Part shown: positions 1 to 7,294 of the stretch, in pieces
How the letters are laid out: each line of letters opens with the position of its first letter
Numbering within the stretch: position 1 is the first letter of the stretch
Assembly: GCF_002305875.1 (NCBI RefSeq)
Contig: NZ_CP022098.1
Coordinates: 7,874,001-7,938,000 of the forward strand
Length of the DNA: 64,000 bases
Direction of reading: 5' to 3'
Source of the DNA: Cystobacter fuscus
Lineage (GTDB): Bacteria; Myxococcota; Myxococcia; Myxococcales; Myxococcaceae
The notes under the pieces: generated by a model
Seen by the model: only the letters and a program-made list of their open reading frames with translations
Database searches by the model: none
Told to the model about the DNA's origin: nothing
Made by a program: the position numbers and the translations under genes

Positions 1-234
1 GAGGGCCGTGGCGCCGGTGATGCGCTGGCCATCCACGAAGGTGCCATTGGCGCTTCCCACGTCCTCCACCATCACCGAGCCGTCTTCCTCGAAGAAGCGG
101 GCGTGGCGACGCGACACACCGCCCTCGGCGAGGACCAGATCGTTGGTGCCGTCCTGGCGGCCGACCCTCAGCTCGCCAGACAGTTCATGCTCGCTCTCGC
201 TGCCGTCGGGATGACGGATGACCAGGGTAGGCAT
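1..234 (-). CDS. FHA-domain protein, N-terminal part (cut by window edge)
   Basis: The first 78 codons of a leftward gene are present; the rest lies outside the window. The reading begins MPTLVIRHPDGSESEHELSG and runs through a recognisable forkhead-associated fold: a GR pair followed by SRRHARF and then SANGTF, the motif set that binds phosphothreonine peptides. The ATG lies 7 bases after the stop of the CpaF gene, so it is almost certainly the next gene in the same operon. By context it would help regulate or assemble the Tad-type apparatus. The FHA assignment is firm; what follows it cannot be seen. In myxobacteria such proteins can carry further domains, so the full function is open. Confidence 0.85.
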   Translation of the reverse strand, partial: MPTLVIRHPDGSESEHELSGELRVGRQDGTNDLVLAEGGVSRRHARFFEEDGSVMVEDVGSANGTFVDGQRITGATAL

Positions 235-241
235 GATGGGG

Positions 242-1984
242 TCAGTCCTCGCGGAAGATGCTCATGTTGACGGGGATGCCCTTGCGCTGCAGGTCGTCAT
301 AGAACTTGGGCACGAAGCCGCTCGCCACGTACCGGCCGCGCACCTTGCCCTCGTCCGTGAAGCCTTCCTGCTTGTAATAGAAGATGTCCTGGAGGGTGAC
401 GATGTCCACCTCCATGCCGGCGATCTCCGTGATGAAGCAGATCTTGCGCGTGCCGTCGGAGAAGCGCGTCTGCTGCACGATGATGTGCACCGCGCTGGCG
501 ATCTGCTCGCGGATGGCCTTCACCGGCAGCTCCATGCCGCTCATGAGCACCATCGTCTCCAGCCGGGCGATGGCGTCGCGTGGCGTGTTGGCGTGCAGCG
601 TGGTGAGCGAGCCGTCGTGGCCCGTGTTCATCGCCTGGAGCATGTCCAGCGTCTCGCCCGCGCGGCACTCGCCCACCACGATGCGGTCGGGCCGCATGCG
701 CAGGCAGTTCTTCACCAGATCGCGGATGGTGATGGCGCCCTTGCCTTCCAGGTTGGGTGGACGGCTCTCCAGTTGCACCCAGTGATCCTGCGGCAGTTGC
801 AGCTCGGCGGCGTCCTCCACCGTGACGATGCGCTCGTCCTCGGGGATGAAGGAGCTGATGATGTTGAGCGTCGTCGTCTTGCCCGAGCCCGTGCCGCCCG
901 AGATGACGATGTTCTTGCGCGCCTTGACGCACATCTCCAGGAACTCGGCCATCTGCGCCGTGACGGTCTTGAACTTGATGAGATCCTGGATCTTCAGCGA
1001 GTCCTTCTTGAACTTGCGGATGGTGATGCAGGGGCCCTTGAGCGCCAGCGGCGGGATGATGGCGTTGACGCGGCTGCCGTCCTTGAGGCGCGCGTCCACC
1101 AGGGGGCTGGACTCGTCGATGCGCCGGCCGATGGGCGCCACGATCCGCTCGATGACCCCGAGCACCGCCTGGTTCGAGCTGAACGTCTTCTCGCTCAGCA
1201 CGAGCTTGCCCTTGCGCTCGATGTAGATCTGGTTGGCGTGGTTGACCATGATCTCGCTGATCTCATCCGACGCGAGGAACGCCTCCAGGGGCCCCAGGCC
1301 CAGCGCCTCGTTGATGACGTCGGTGAGCAGCTCCTCGCGGTCCACCTCGGGCGGCAGCTCTCCGTCCGCCTCCATCTGATCGATGATGTCGCTGATGGCC
1401 TTCTCGGTGCGCCGCCACAGCTCGTCGTCCCCGAGCCTGTCCATGTCCATGCGGCGCAGGTCGAGGTACTCGATGAGCCGATCGTGGATCTCCTTCTGAA
1501 GCCGGGTGTAGGCCTCCACCCGGGGATCAATCCGCTTCCTGTTCTTGGCGAGCGCCGAGGCGAGCGAGGCGGGCATGCGCGCGTTGGCTTCCTGCTGCGC
1601 GGGCGGCTCCTCCTCGTAGGGCTCTTCCTCGACGGGCTCCTCGTCGTAGTACTCCTCCTCGGGAGGCGCCGTGCGCGTCTGGGAGGCCTCCTCCTCGAGC
1701 GCCTCCACGTTGAGGATGTAGTCGCCGATGGAGATCTGATCGGTCGGCTTGACCACCTGCGGCCCGGCGATCTTCTTGCCGTTCACGAAGGTGCCGTTGG
1801 TGGACTTCATGTCCACGACGATGAACTTGCCGTCCTTGGCGATGATCTTCGAGTGGTACTTGGAGACATTGCCCTTGGCGAGGCGGATGTCGTTGCCATC
1901 CAGGCGACCGATGGTGATCTCGTTCTTCTCGAACTCGATCTGCTCGGTGCCGCCACCCTTCTCCTCGAGCGTAATCAGAAACAT
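242..1984 (-). CDS. cpaF: CpaF/TadA-type secretion ATPase with N-terminal FHA domain
   Basis: Predicted 580-residue motor ATPase of a Tad/Flp-type pilus or secretion system, acting at the cytoplasmic face of the inner membrane. Residues about 1-95 form an FHA domain (TIGRLDGNDIRL, SKYHSKI, STNGTFVNG). A very acidic linker follows near 105-135, then the CpaF domain. Walker A (SGGTGSGKTTTLN) lies near residue 362 and the Walker B region (RIVVGECRAGE) near 438, followed by the TGHDGSLTTLHANTP element typical of the family. The start is the ATG before MFLITLEEK; the frame stays open further upstream but that stretch has no family features. CpaF proteins usually lack FHA, so the fusion is notable and suggests that phosphorylation recruits or gates the motor (inference). 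The next FHA gene starts 7 bases downstream. Confidence 0.93.
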   Translation of the reverse strand: MFLITLEEKGGGTEQIEFEKNEITIGRLDGNDIRLAKGNVSKYHSKIIAKDGKFIVVDMKSTNGTFVNGKKIAGPQVVKPTDQISIGDYILNVEALEEEASQTRTAPPEEEYYDEEPVEEEPYEEEPPAQQEANARMPASLASALAKNRKRIDPRVEAYTRLQKEIHDRLIEYLDLRRMDMDRLGDDELWRRTEKAISDIIDQMEADGELPPEVDREELLTDVINEALGLGPLEAFLASDEISEIMVNHANQIYIERKGKLVLSEKTFSSNQAVLGVIERIVAPIGRRIDESSPLVDARLKDGSRVNAIIPPLALKGPCITIRKFKKDSLKIQDLIKFKTVTAQMAEFLEMCVKARKNIVISGGTGSGKTTTLNIISSFIPEDERIVTVEDAAELQLPQDHWVQLESRPPNLEGKGAITIRDLVKNCLRMRPDRIVVGECRAGETLDMLQAMNTGHDGSLTTLHANTPRDAIARLETMVLMSGMELPVKAIREQIASAVHIIVQQTRFSDGTRKICFITEIAGMEVDIVTLQDIFYYKQEGFTDEGKVRGRYVASGFVPKFYDDLQRKGIPVNMSIFRED

Positions 1985-2070
1985 GGGCGCGGATGCTACC
2001 AAGCGACCCCGGGCAGCACCAAGGGGACATGACGCGCCGCCACGGGCCCGCCCGCTCTCCTGAACGCGCC

Positions 2071-2113
2071 GAGGCCGGCCCCCCCTCCCTCGCGGAGGAT
2101 GGAGACCGGCCTC
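2071..2113. other. Nested inverted repeat in the secretin-cpaF gap
   Basis: The 170-base gap between the secretin stop and the cpaF start contains GAGGCCGG at 2071-2078, matched by its complement CCGGCCTC at 2106-2113, with a small inner stem (CCTC / GAGG) between them. There is no T-run, so it is not an ordinary intrinsic terminator. It could stabilise or separate the two messages (inference). Confidence 0.45.
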
Positions 2114-2154
2114 GGGCCGCCCGGAGGGCGGGCGGGGAACCTGGGGTTGGGACC

Positions 2155-3603
2155 TCAGTCGAAGATGTTGAAGGAGACCTCGGAGCGCGCCTGCTTGTAG
2201 CGGCTCTTCACGTCCTCGATGAGGGTGTGGATCTTGTCCGAGTCGGGCGTGACGATGCGCGGGGTCACGAAGATGACGAGCTCGCGCTTGGTGGAGTCGA
2301 ACGCGCGGTTCTTGAAGATCTCCCCGATGATGGGGATGTGGCCCAGGCCCGGCAGCTTGGAGACGGCCTTCTGCTCGTCGTGGCTGAACACGCCGGACAG
2401 GACGATCGTCTCGCCGTGGCGCACGGTGACGTTCGTCTTCACCTTGCGGGTGCGGAAGCCGGGGATGGCCGCCGAGCCACCGATGGAGACGGCCACCGAG
2501 GTGTCCAGCTCGCTCGCCTCGGCCTCGATCTCCGTCTGGATGTTGCCGTTGCTGTCCGCGGTGGGGCGCAGGTTGAGGATGACGCCGTAGGGCTTGTACT
2601 CCACGGAGAACTGGTTCTGGGTGATGAGGGGGATGGGCACCTCGCCGCCCGCGAGGAACTCGGCCTTCTCGCCGCTGGCGCACACCAGCTTGGGCTGGGC
2701 CAGGAGCCGGCCGTAGCCGTCATTGCCCTGGAAGCCCACGGCGAACTCCGCGCCGGCCGCCAGCGACGCCATGCCCGCGCCCGAGCCGAAGGTGCCCGGG
2801 AAGAGCGACTGGTTGATGGTGGCCGTGGCGGACACGGTGCCGGCGATGTCCGTGGGGTACTTGATGCCGTAGCGATCGCGCGAGTTGCGGCGGATCTCCA
2901 CGAACTGCACCTCGGAGATGATCATCTTCTTGATGCCCACCACGAGCAGGTTCTCCACCTTCTCGCCCAGCGCCTTGACGAGCAGCTCCGCCTTCTGCAT
3001 CTCCTGCTGGCTCTCCACCGAGCCCTCCAGGAAGATGGTGGAGCCCTGGGGGTTGACCTGCACGTTGCGCAGGCCCGCCTTCTGGAAGGCGGCGGTGAGG
3101 TTCTGCGCCACGAGCTTCTTGGCGTTGGGCGCCACCTTCACGAAGCTCTTCACGTTGGGGTAGAGCGCCGCCACCTCCTCGATGCGCGCGGCGTCCGCGG
3201 ACGTGTACGCCTGCCCGTCCAGGAAGATGCGATCCCCCACGATGCGGATGCTGACACCCTCGATCTCCCCGAGCAGCTTCTTGATGTCGGAGCTGACCTC
3301 GTTGGGGTCCTGCTTGCGCACCGCGATGTTGTAGGTGACGCGCTGGCCATTGCCCTTCCACACCAGGAGCGTCGTCTTGCCCTCGCCCTGCCCGAGCACG
3401 AGCACCTGGCCGGGACCGAGCGCCTTCACCTCGGCGACCCCCGGGTCTCCGATGGAGATGCGCGTCATGCCGGGGATGGAGAGCACCTTCTGGGCGCCGA
3501 TGCCCAGGTTGATGAGCGAGCTGTCCTGGGCCTGCGCGCTCGCGGCGACCAGCACGGTCAACAGGACGCCAATCGCGGCGGCCTGGGTGAAGCGTCCAAG
3601 CAT
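2155..3603 (-). CDS. cpaC: CpaC/RcpA-family secretin of a Tad-type system
   Basis: 482-residue outer-membrane secretin, the exit pore of a Tad/Flp-type pilus or type II-like system. A Sec signal peptide (residues about 1-25, ending SAQAQ) is followed by the pilus-assembly N-terminal domain (LNLGIGAQKVLS-like start), a BON-like segment near 90-190, and the secretin domain from about 240. The family signature (LPGLGHIPIIGEIFK) falls near residue 420, then VIFVTPRIV. The ATG at 3603 is chosen because AAGGA lies at the correct distance; an in-frame ATG 24 bases upstream has no better site and would put charged residues before the signal peptide. It lies between the prepilin peptidase and CpaF genes, the expected company. 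About 480 residues is normal for CpaC. Confidence 0.92.
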   Translation of the reverse strand: MLGRFTQAAAIGVLLTVLVAASAQAQDSSLINLGIGAQKVLSIPGMTRISIGDPGVAEVKALGPGQVLVLGQGEGKTTLLVWKGNGQRVTYNIAVRKQDPNEVSSDIKKLLGEIEGVSIRIVGDRIFLDGQAYTSADAARIEEVAALYPNVKSFVKVAPNAKKLVAQNLTAAFQKAGLRNVQVNPQGSTIFLEGSVESQQEMQKAELLVKALGEKVENLLVVGIKKMIISEVQFVEIRRNSRDRYGIKYPTDIAGTVSATATINQSLFPGTFGSGAGMASLAAGAEFAVGFQGNDGYGRLLAQPKLVCASGEKAEFLAGGEVPIPLITQNQFSVEYKPYGVILNLRPTADSNGNIQTEIEAEASELDTSVAVSIGGSAAIPGFRTRKVKTNVTVRHGETIVLSGVFSHDEQKAVSKLPGLGHIPIIGEIFKNRAFDSTKRELVIFVTPRIVTPDSDKIHTLIEDVKSRYKQARSEVSFNIFD

Positions 3604-3632
3604 CGTGAGAGTTCCTTCTCGTCGCATCCGAG

Positions 3633-4169
3633 CTACCCCAATCTGTCGTGCTGCCACCACATGGCCCAGAAAGTCCCCAGCGCGATCGCCACGCCATACG
3701 GGATATGGCGTCGCGGCGCGTCCACCGCGCCCTCCTGCATCCACCGCACCCGCACGGCCCAACGCCGCACCAGGTCGCCCAACGTCTCCCAGACGGCGCC
3801 GTGCCACAGCAGCGTCACCACTGCCTGCAGGGCTCCCACCAGGGAGATGAAGGCCGCCGCGGCCATCACCGCGGGAAAGCCCAACACCGCGCCCACGCCC
3901 GCCATCAACTTCACGTCCCCCCACCCCATGCGCCCGCGCACCGCCGCCGGCACCAGCACCAGCGCCAACCCCGCCCCGGACACCACCCCACTCACCAGCC
4001 CCGTCTCCAGCCCTCCCACCCCCTCGCTCGCCAGACGCACGCCCAGCGCCACCACCATCAAGGGATAGGTGACGACATCGAGGATCCGACGGCGGAGCAC
4101 GTCCGTCACCACGGAGATCACCAGCGCCATGCCCAGGACGATCCACAGCGCGATGTGAGAGGGCGTCAT
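3633..4169 (-). CDS. cpaA: CpaA/TadV-type prepilin peptidase
   Basis: 178-residue integral membrane aspartic protease (A24 family) that would cleave leader peptides of Flp-type pilins. The two catalytic aspartates of the family are visible: D23 in SVVTDVLRRRI after the first membrane helix, and D85 in GWGDVKLM. Several further hydrophobic helices follow. Size fits the short TadV/CpaA class, which lacks the N-methyltransferase part of PilD. The chosen ATG begins MTPSHIALW; the frame is open 24 codons further upstream, but that extension is basic, has no good ribosome site and reads through a GC palindrome. Its own likely Shine-Dalgarno is inside that palindrome. The secretin gene follows 29 bases downstream. 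No Flp pilin gene is visible in this window. Confidence 0.88.
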   Translation of the reverse strand: MTPSHIALWIVLGMALVISVVTDVLRRRILDVVTYPLMVVALGVRLASEGVGGLETGLVSGVVSGAGLALVLVPAAVRGRMGWGDVKLMAGVGAVLGFPAVMAAAAFISLVGALQAVVTLLWHGAVWETLGDLVRRWAVRVRWMQEGAVDAPRRHIPYGVAIALGTFWAMWWQHDRLG

Positions 4170-4180
4170 CGAAGGCAAGC

Positions 4181-4200
4181 CGCCTCCCCCGGGGGAGGCG
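4181..4200 (-). promoter_or_regulatory. 20-nt perfect palindrome covering the prepilin peptidase RBS
   Basis: CGCCTCCCCC directly abuts its own complement GGGGGAGGCG, giving a 20-base perfect palindrome that ends 11 bases before the prepilin peptidase ATG. On the coding strand the right arm GGGGGAGGCG is the only purine-rich Shine-Dalgarno candidate. In RNA it could fold back on the left arm (minus a few central bases for the loop) and hide the site, or the DNA could bind a dimeric regulator. The sequence is certain; function is inference. Confidence 0.5.
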
Positions 4201-4312
4201 GGGAGGAGACGGCGGGCAACTAAACCAGGGAGGACCGCCATCCGTCAATCAGGCAACGGCCCAACTTCCTGAAAAGACAGCGCTCCGGTGATTCACCGGG
4301 CGTCTCCAGGCT

Positions 4313-5206
4313 TCATTGGTAGGTGAGCCGGACGCGCTCGCTGCAGATGAAGTACTCGTCACCGTCCTCGACCTTGCGGCGCTTGATGCGCTGCTTGTTG
4401 AACCAGGTGCCGTTGGACGAGCCCAGGTCCTCGATGAAGAAGTCGTCGCCCTCGCGGACGATGACGGCGTGCTCGCGCGACACCTTGCCGGAGTTGATGA
4501 CCAGGTCGCAGTGCTTGCCGCGGCCGATCACGAAGCGCTCCTTGGTGATGCTCTGCGGCTCGGCGTTGTCCATGGACAGCAGCAGCCCGCTCACCGGCTG
4601 GTCCATGGGCTCGTCCTCGGGCGGCGCCTCGTCCTCGGGCAGCGGCTCGTCCTCGGGCAGCGGCTCGTCCTCGGGCAGGCCCAGATCCGAGTCGTGCTCG
4701 TCGGCCAGGGGCTCCTCGTCGAGCTCCTCGCGCGGCTCGTTGCTCTTGCCCTTGATGAGGCGCTCAAGCTCGGCGGCGGTCTCCAGCACGCGCTCGGCCA
4801 CCTCGCGGCGGGCCGGATCATTGTCCAGGGTGTTCGCCGAGGGGCGCTCCTCGAGCCGGGGGGCGGCCCGCTGCGGAGCGGGTGCCGGCAGCGGTGTGTC
4901 CTCGCGGGGCGGAGGCGTCTTGGCGCCGCCTCCGCTCACCGGCTGCAACACGGGCGGAGCGGACCGGGCCGGGGCGGAGGGCCGCGCGGAGGCCGTGGCC
5001 GGGGCGGCGGAGGCAACCTCGGCGGGCGCCTCGGAGCGACTCGGGCGCACCTCGAGGAAGCCGTTGAGACGCGCGAACATGAACAGCGCTTGATTGATGA
5101 GCGCGTCGCGGTCCGAGCCCATCTGCTGGGCCATGTCTTCGTAGGTCTCCCACAGGTGGTCGGCGATGCCGACCTTGCGGGCAGGACGGGAATTCTGGTC
5201 AATCAT
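4313..5206 (-). CDS. RHH-like N-terminus, acidic repeat linker and C-terminal FHA domain
   Basis: 297-residue cytoplasmic protein of unknown function. Residues about 12-50 (HLWETYEDMAQQMGSDRDALI, then a helix) resemble a ribbon-helix-helix DNA-binding fold; this is tentative. A Pro/Ala-rich stretch follows, then a very acidic linker with four LPEDEP-type hexapeptide repeats near 175-200. A canonical FHA domain occupies about 215-290 (FVIGRGKHCDLVI, SREHAVIV, SSNGTWFN). It precedes the prepilin peptidase by 143 bases on the same strand, so it may regulate or scaffold the Tad genes in response to Ser/Thr kinases, which are abundant in myxobacteria. Starting ATG is the only one that keeps the N-terminal helix pair. 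Confidence 0.8.
   Translation of the reverse strand: MIDQNSRPARKVGIADHLWETYEDMAQQMGSDRDALINQALFMFARLNGFLEVRPSRSEAPAEVASAAPATASARPSAPARSAPPVLQPVSGGGAKTPPPREDTPLPAPAPQRAAPRLEERPSANTLDNDPARREVAERVLETAAELERLIKGKSNEPREELDEEPLADEHDSDLGLPEDEPLPEDEPLPEDEAPPEDEPMDQPVSGLLLSMDNAEPQSITKERFVIGRGKHCDLVINSGKVSREHAVIVREGDDFFIEDLGSSNGTWFNKQRIKRRKVEDGDEYFICSERVRLTYQ
4611..4682. repeat. Four 18-bp tandem repeats coding for acidic hexapeptides
   Basis: The plus strand shows four consecutive copies of an 18-base unit (TCGTCCTCGGGCAGCGGC and close variants), inside the FHA/RHH gene. They encode LPEDEP, LPEDEP, APPEDEP-like hexapeptides on the minus strand. The near-identity at DNA level indicates recent slippage expansion, so copy number may vary among strains. 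Confidence 0.8.
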
Positions 5207-5266
5207 CGGTTTGACTCACTCATCCAGGAGCGCCGGACGATAACAGAGCGCTCCCGGGACGCGAAA

Positions 5267-7294
5267 TCAACGAAAGGGCACCAACGCCAGGGCGTTGGCC
5301 GCTCCGGCGACGACGGTGGACAGGTTCATCTGCAGGATGGCGTTGGCGGAGGGATAGACGATGTAGGCGAAGTCCGTGTCCCCCACCCTCGCCCGCACCA
5401 CGGGTCCGGGCAGTCGGAACAGGCGGAGCGCCTCGTAGTTCACGAGGTCCACCGAGAGGATGTACGGGAAGAAATGGGACGCGGTGGTCACCACGAAGCG
5501 CTGGCCCCGGCCCACGGGGCTCTGGCGCAGGTCGCGCGTGACCGTCAGGGACACGGCCGTGCCCGTGGCCTGCCCCGCGTAGCCCGGGGGGTGGAAGAAG
5601 AAGGTGTCGGCGCGGGAGTAGGTACTGCCCGTGCCCATGCGCTGGAGGTAGTTGCCCGCGGCATCGGCGAGCACGAGCGAGCGCTCGCCCCCGGCGCGGA
5701 CCTCGAAGCGCGGGTAGTCCGCGCAGGCCGCCGGCAGGGCTCCCGCGGGCGTCACCAGCGCCGTGGAGGCCGCGGGCGCGCGTTGCACCTCCCCCACGAG
5801 CACGGACTCGGCACAGGCCGGCAGGGACGAGTCCTCGGGAAGCAACACGATCAGATCTCCCGGACGCACGCTCGGCCGCGCGCTCCCATCCTCCAGGGCA
5901 TCGACGATGGGGACCGTGAAGGTGGTGGTGGCCGGATCGCGCTCCAGCCGGGTGGCGTTGGGCAGCACGCCCTCGGAGATGAGCAGGTACGTCTCGTCCC
6001 GGGTGGCGCCGAAGGTGCCCGAGAAGGCGATGTCCGCCCGGCGGTCGGGGGTGGAGGGATCCACGTTGTTGCCCACGACATCCACCAGGGAGACGGTGGC
6101 GGTGGCCGTGTTCGCCGTGTCCGTGGCCGCCCAGAGCGCGCCCACGTTGAGGTGGACGAGGTTCAGGGCATCGAAGAAGAGGATGGCGCCGGTGGACAGC
6201 GGCACGATGCCCAGCAGCGGAACCGTGGCCTCGCGCTTCTCGCCCCCCTGCACGCTCAGCAGGGTGTTCGTGGACAGCGACAGGCCCATGGGCAGCCCCG
6301 AGCCCGAGTTGAGGGGCAGCATGGGGTAGCCGGTGAAGTCCTTGGCCAGAGTGCCCGTGGTGGAGTCCACCGCCAGGATGCCCGACTGACACGCGACGGC
6401 CGGGGCGGGGGCGGCGGGCTGGGTGCAGTTGGAGGGATCCAACACGCCGAAGATGCGCGCGCCCGGGGCCCGGCGCTCCGGCTGCTCGTCCTCTCCGGGC
6501 ACCCGGCCGTGGGTGACGAGCTGGAGCACCTGGGCGCCCGCGAAGTCGAGCGTCGTGCGCCGCACCTTCGTGTTCACCTCCAGGATGAAGCTCGTTCCCG
6601 GGTTGCCGTACTGGCCCCGGCGCGTGGACACCGCGATCAGGTTGGGATCGGGCAGCACGAGCAGGGAACCCACCGCCTCGTCGGAAGCCAGCTCCAGCAG
6701 CAGCTCCGCGGTGAGCGGCGCCGGGGGGGAGGCCAGGGCCTGGGTGTCCGTCGTGAGCAGGGCGCGCCACAGCCGCGCCCCGGCCGGCTCCTGGGTGGCG
6801 AAGTAGAGCGTGCTCGAGCCGCCCTCCTGCCCGGTGGCGAGCGCCGCGAAGGCCGTCACCGGCCCCGAGGACACGCCGGTGAGCGTGCGCGTGTCAAGAC
6901 GGGTCACCTCGCGCAGCTTGTCGGCGGCGGAGTCCACCACGGAGATGATGGCCGAGCCGCTGCTGCGCGCGTACACATAGGTGCCGGTGCGCTCGGTGCC
7001 CTCGGCGTCATAGCGCACGTCCCGCGCGAGCGCCTGGGGCCGGGGCAGCACTGGAATCGCGAGCGGCTCCAGCGGATTGGGAGCGCGCACGTAACCCCGC
7101 TTCGTCGCGTCCTCCGTCAACTGGAGCACGCGCAGCTCGTTGCGGTCCGTCGACGTGACGAACAGCAGATCATTGACCAGGGCCAGGTCGTACGTCCCCT
7201 GGAGCCCCGCGGGCAGGGCCACCGGAGTCTGCTCCGTGCACGCGCACAGCAGTGCGCCCAGGCCCAGCACCAGAGACATCATGAAGCGCTTCAC
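5267..7294 (-). CDS. Large lipoprotein, probable beta-propeller, function unknown
   Basis: 675-residue exported lipoprotein. Signal peptide MKRFMMSLVLGLGALLCAC ends in a lipobox (LCAC). The mature part is rich in short repeated blade-like segments (VYARSSGSAIISVVDSAADK, LLFVTSTDRNELRVL, DTDFAYIVYPSANAI) typical of WD/YVTN-like propellers. Start: a GTG at 7294 overlaps the TGA of the upstream lipoprotein (GTGA) and has GGAGGT six bases upstream; the ATG 18 bases further upstream lies before that ribosome site and would not use it. The overlap implies translational coupling. No enzyme motif is seen. Neighbouring Tad genes are downstream on the same strand, so an accessory surface role is possible but unproven. 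Confidence 0.8.
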   Translation of the reverse strand: MKRFMMSLVLGLGALLCACTEQTPVALPAGLQGTYDLALVNDLLFVTSTDRNELRVLQLTEDATKRGYVRAPNPLEPLAIPVLPRPQALARDVRYDAEGTERTGTYVYARSSGSAIISVVDSAADKLREVTRLDTRTLTGVSSGPVTAFAALATGQEGGSSTLYFATQEPAGARLWRALLTTDTQALASPPAPLTAELLLELASDEAVGSLLVLPDPNLIAVSTRRGQYGNPGTSFILEVNTKVRRTTLDFAGAQVLQLVTHGRVPGEDEQPERRAPGARIFGVLDPSNCTQPAAPAPAVACQSGILAVDSTTGTLAKDFTGYPMLPLNSGSGLPMGLSLSTNTLLSVQGGEKREATVPLLGIVPLSTGAILFFDALNLVHLNVGALWAATDTANTATATVSLVDVVGNNVDPSTPDRRADIAFSGTFGATRDETYLLISEGVLPNATRLERDPATTTFTVPIVDALEDGSARPSVRPGDLIVLLPEDSSLPACAESVLVGEVQRAPAASTALVTPAGALPAACADYPRFEVRAGGERSLVLADAAGNYLQRMGTGSTYSRADTFFFHPPGYAGQATGTAVSLTVTRDLRQSPVGRGQRFVVTTASHFFPYILSVDLVNYEALRLFRLPGPVVRARVGDTDFAYIVYPSANAILQMNLSTVVAGAANALALVPFR

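Noticed and set aside
1985-2154. Separate terminator after the secretin gene
   Set aside because: Inverted repeat present but no T-run, and downstream genes are of the same system, so termination there is not supported.
4611-4682. Regular 18-bp repeats as a possible CRISPR or VNTR locus
   Set aside because: Units are contiguous without spacers, in frame, and encode acidic hexapeptides.
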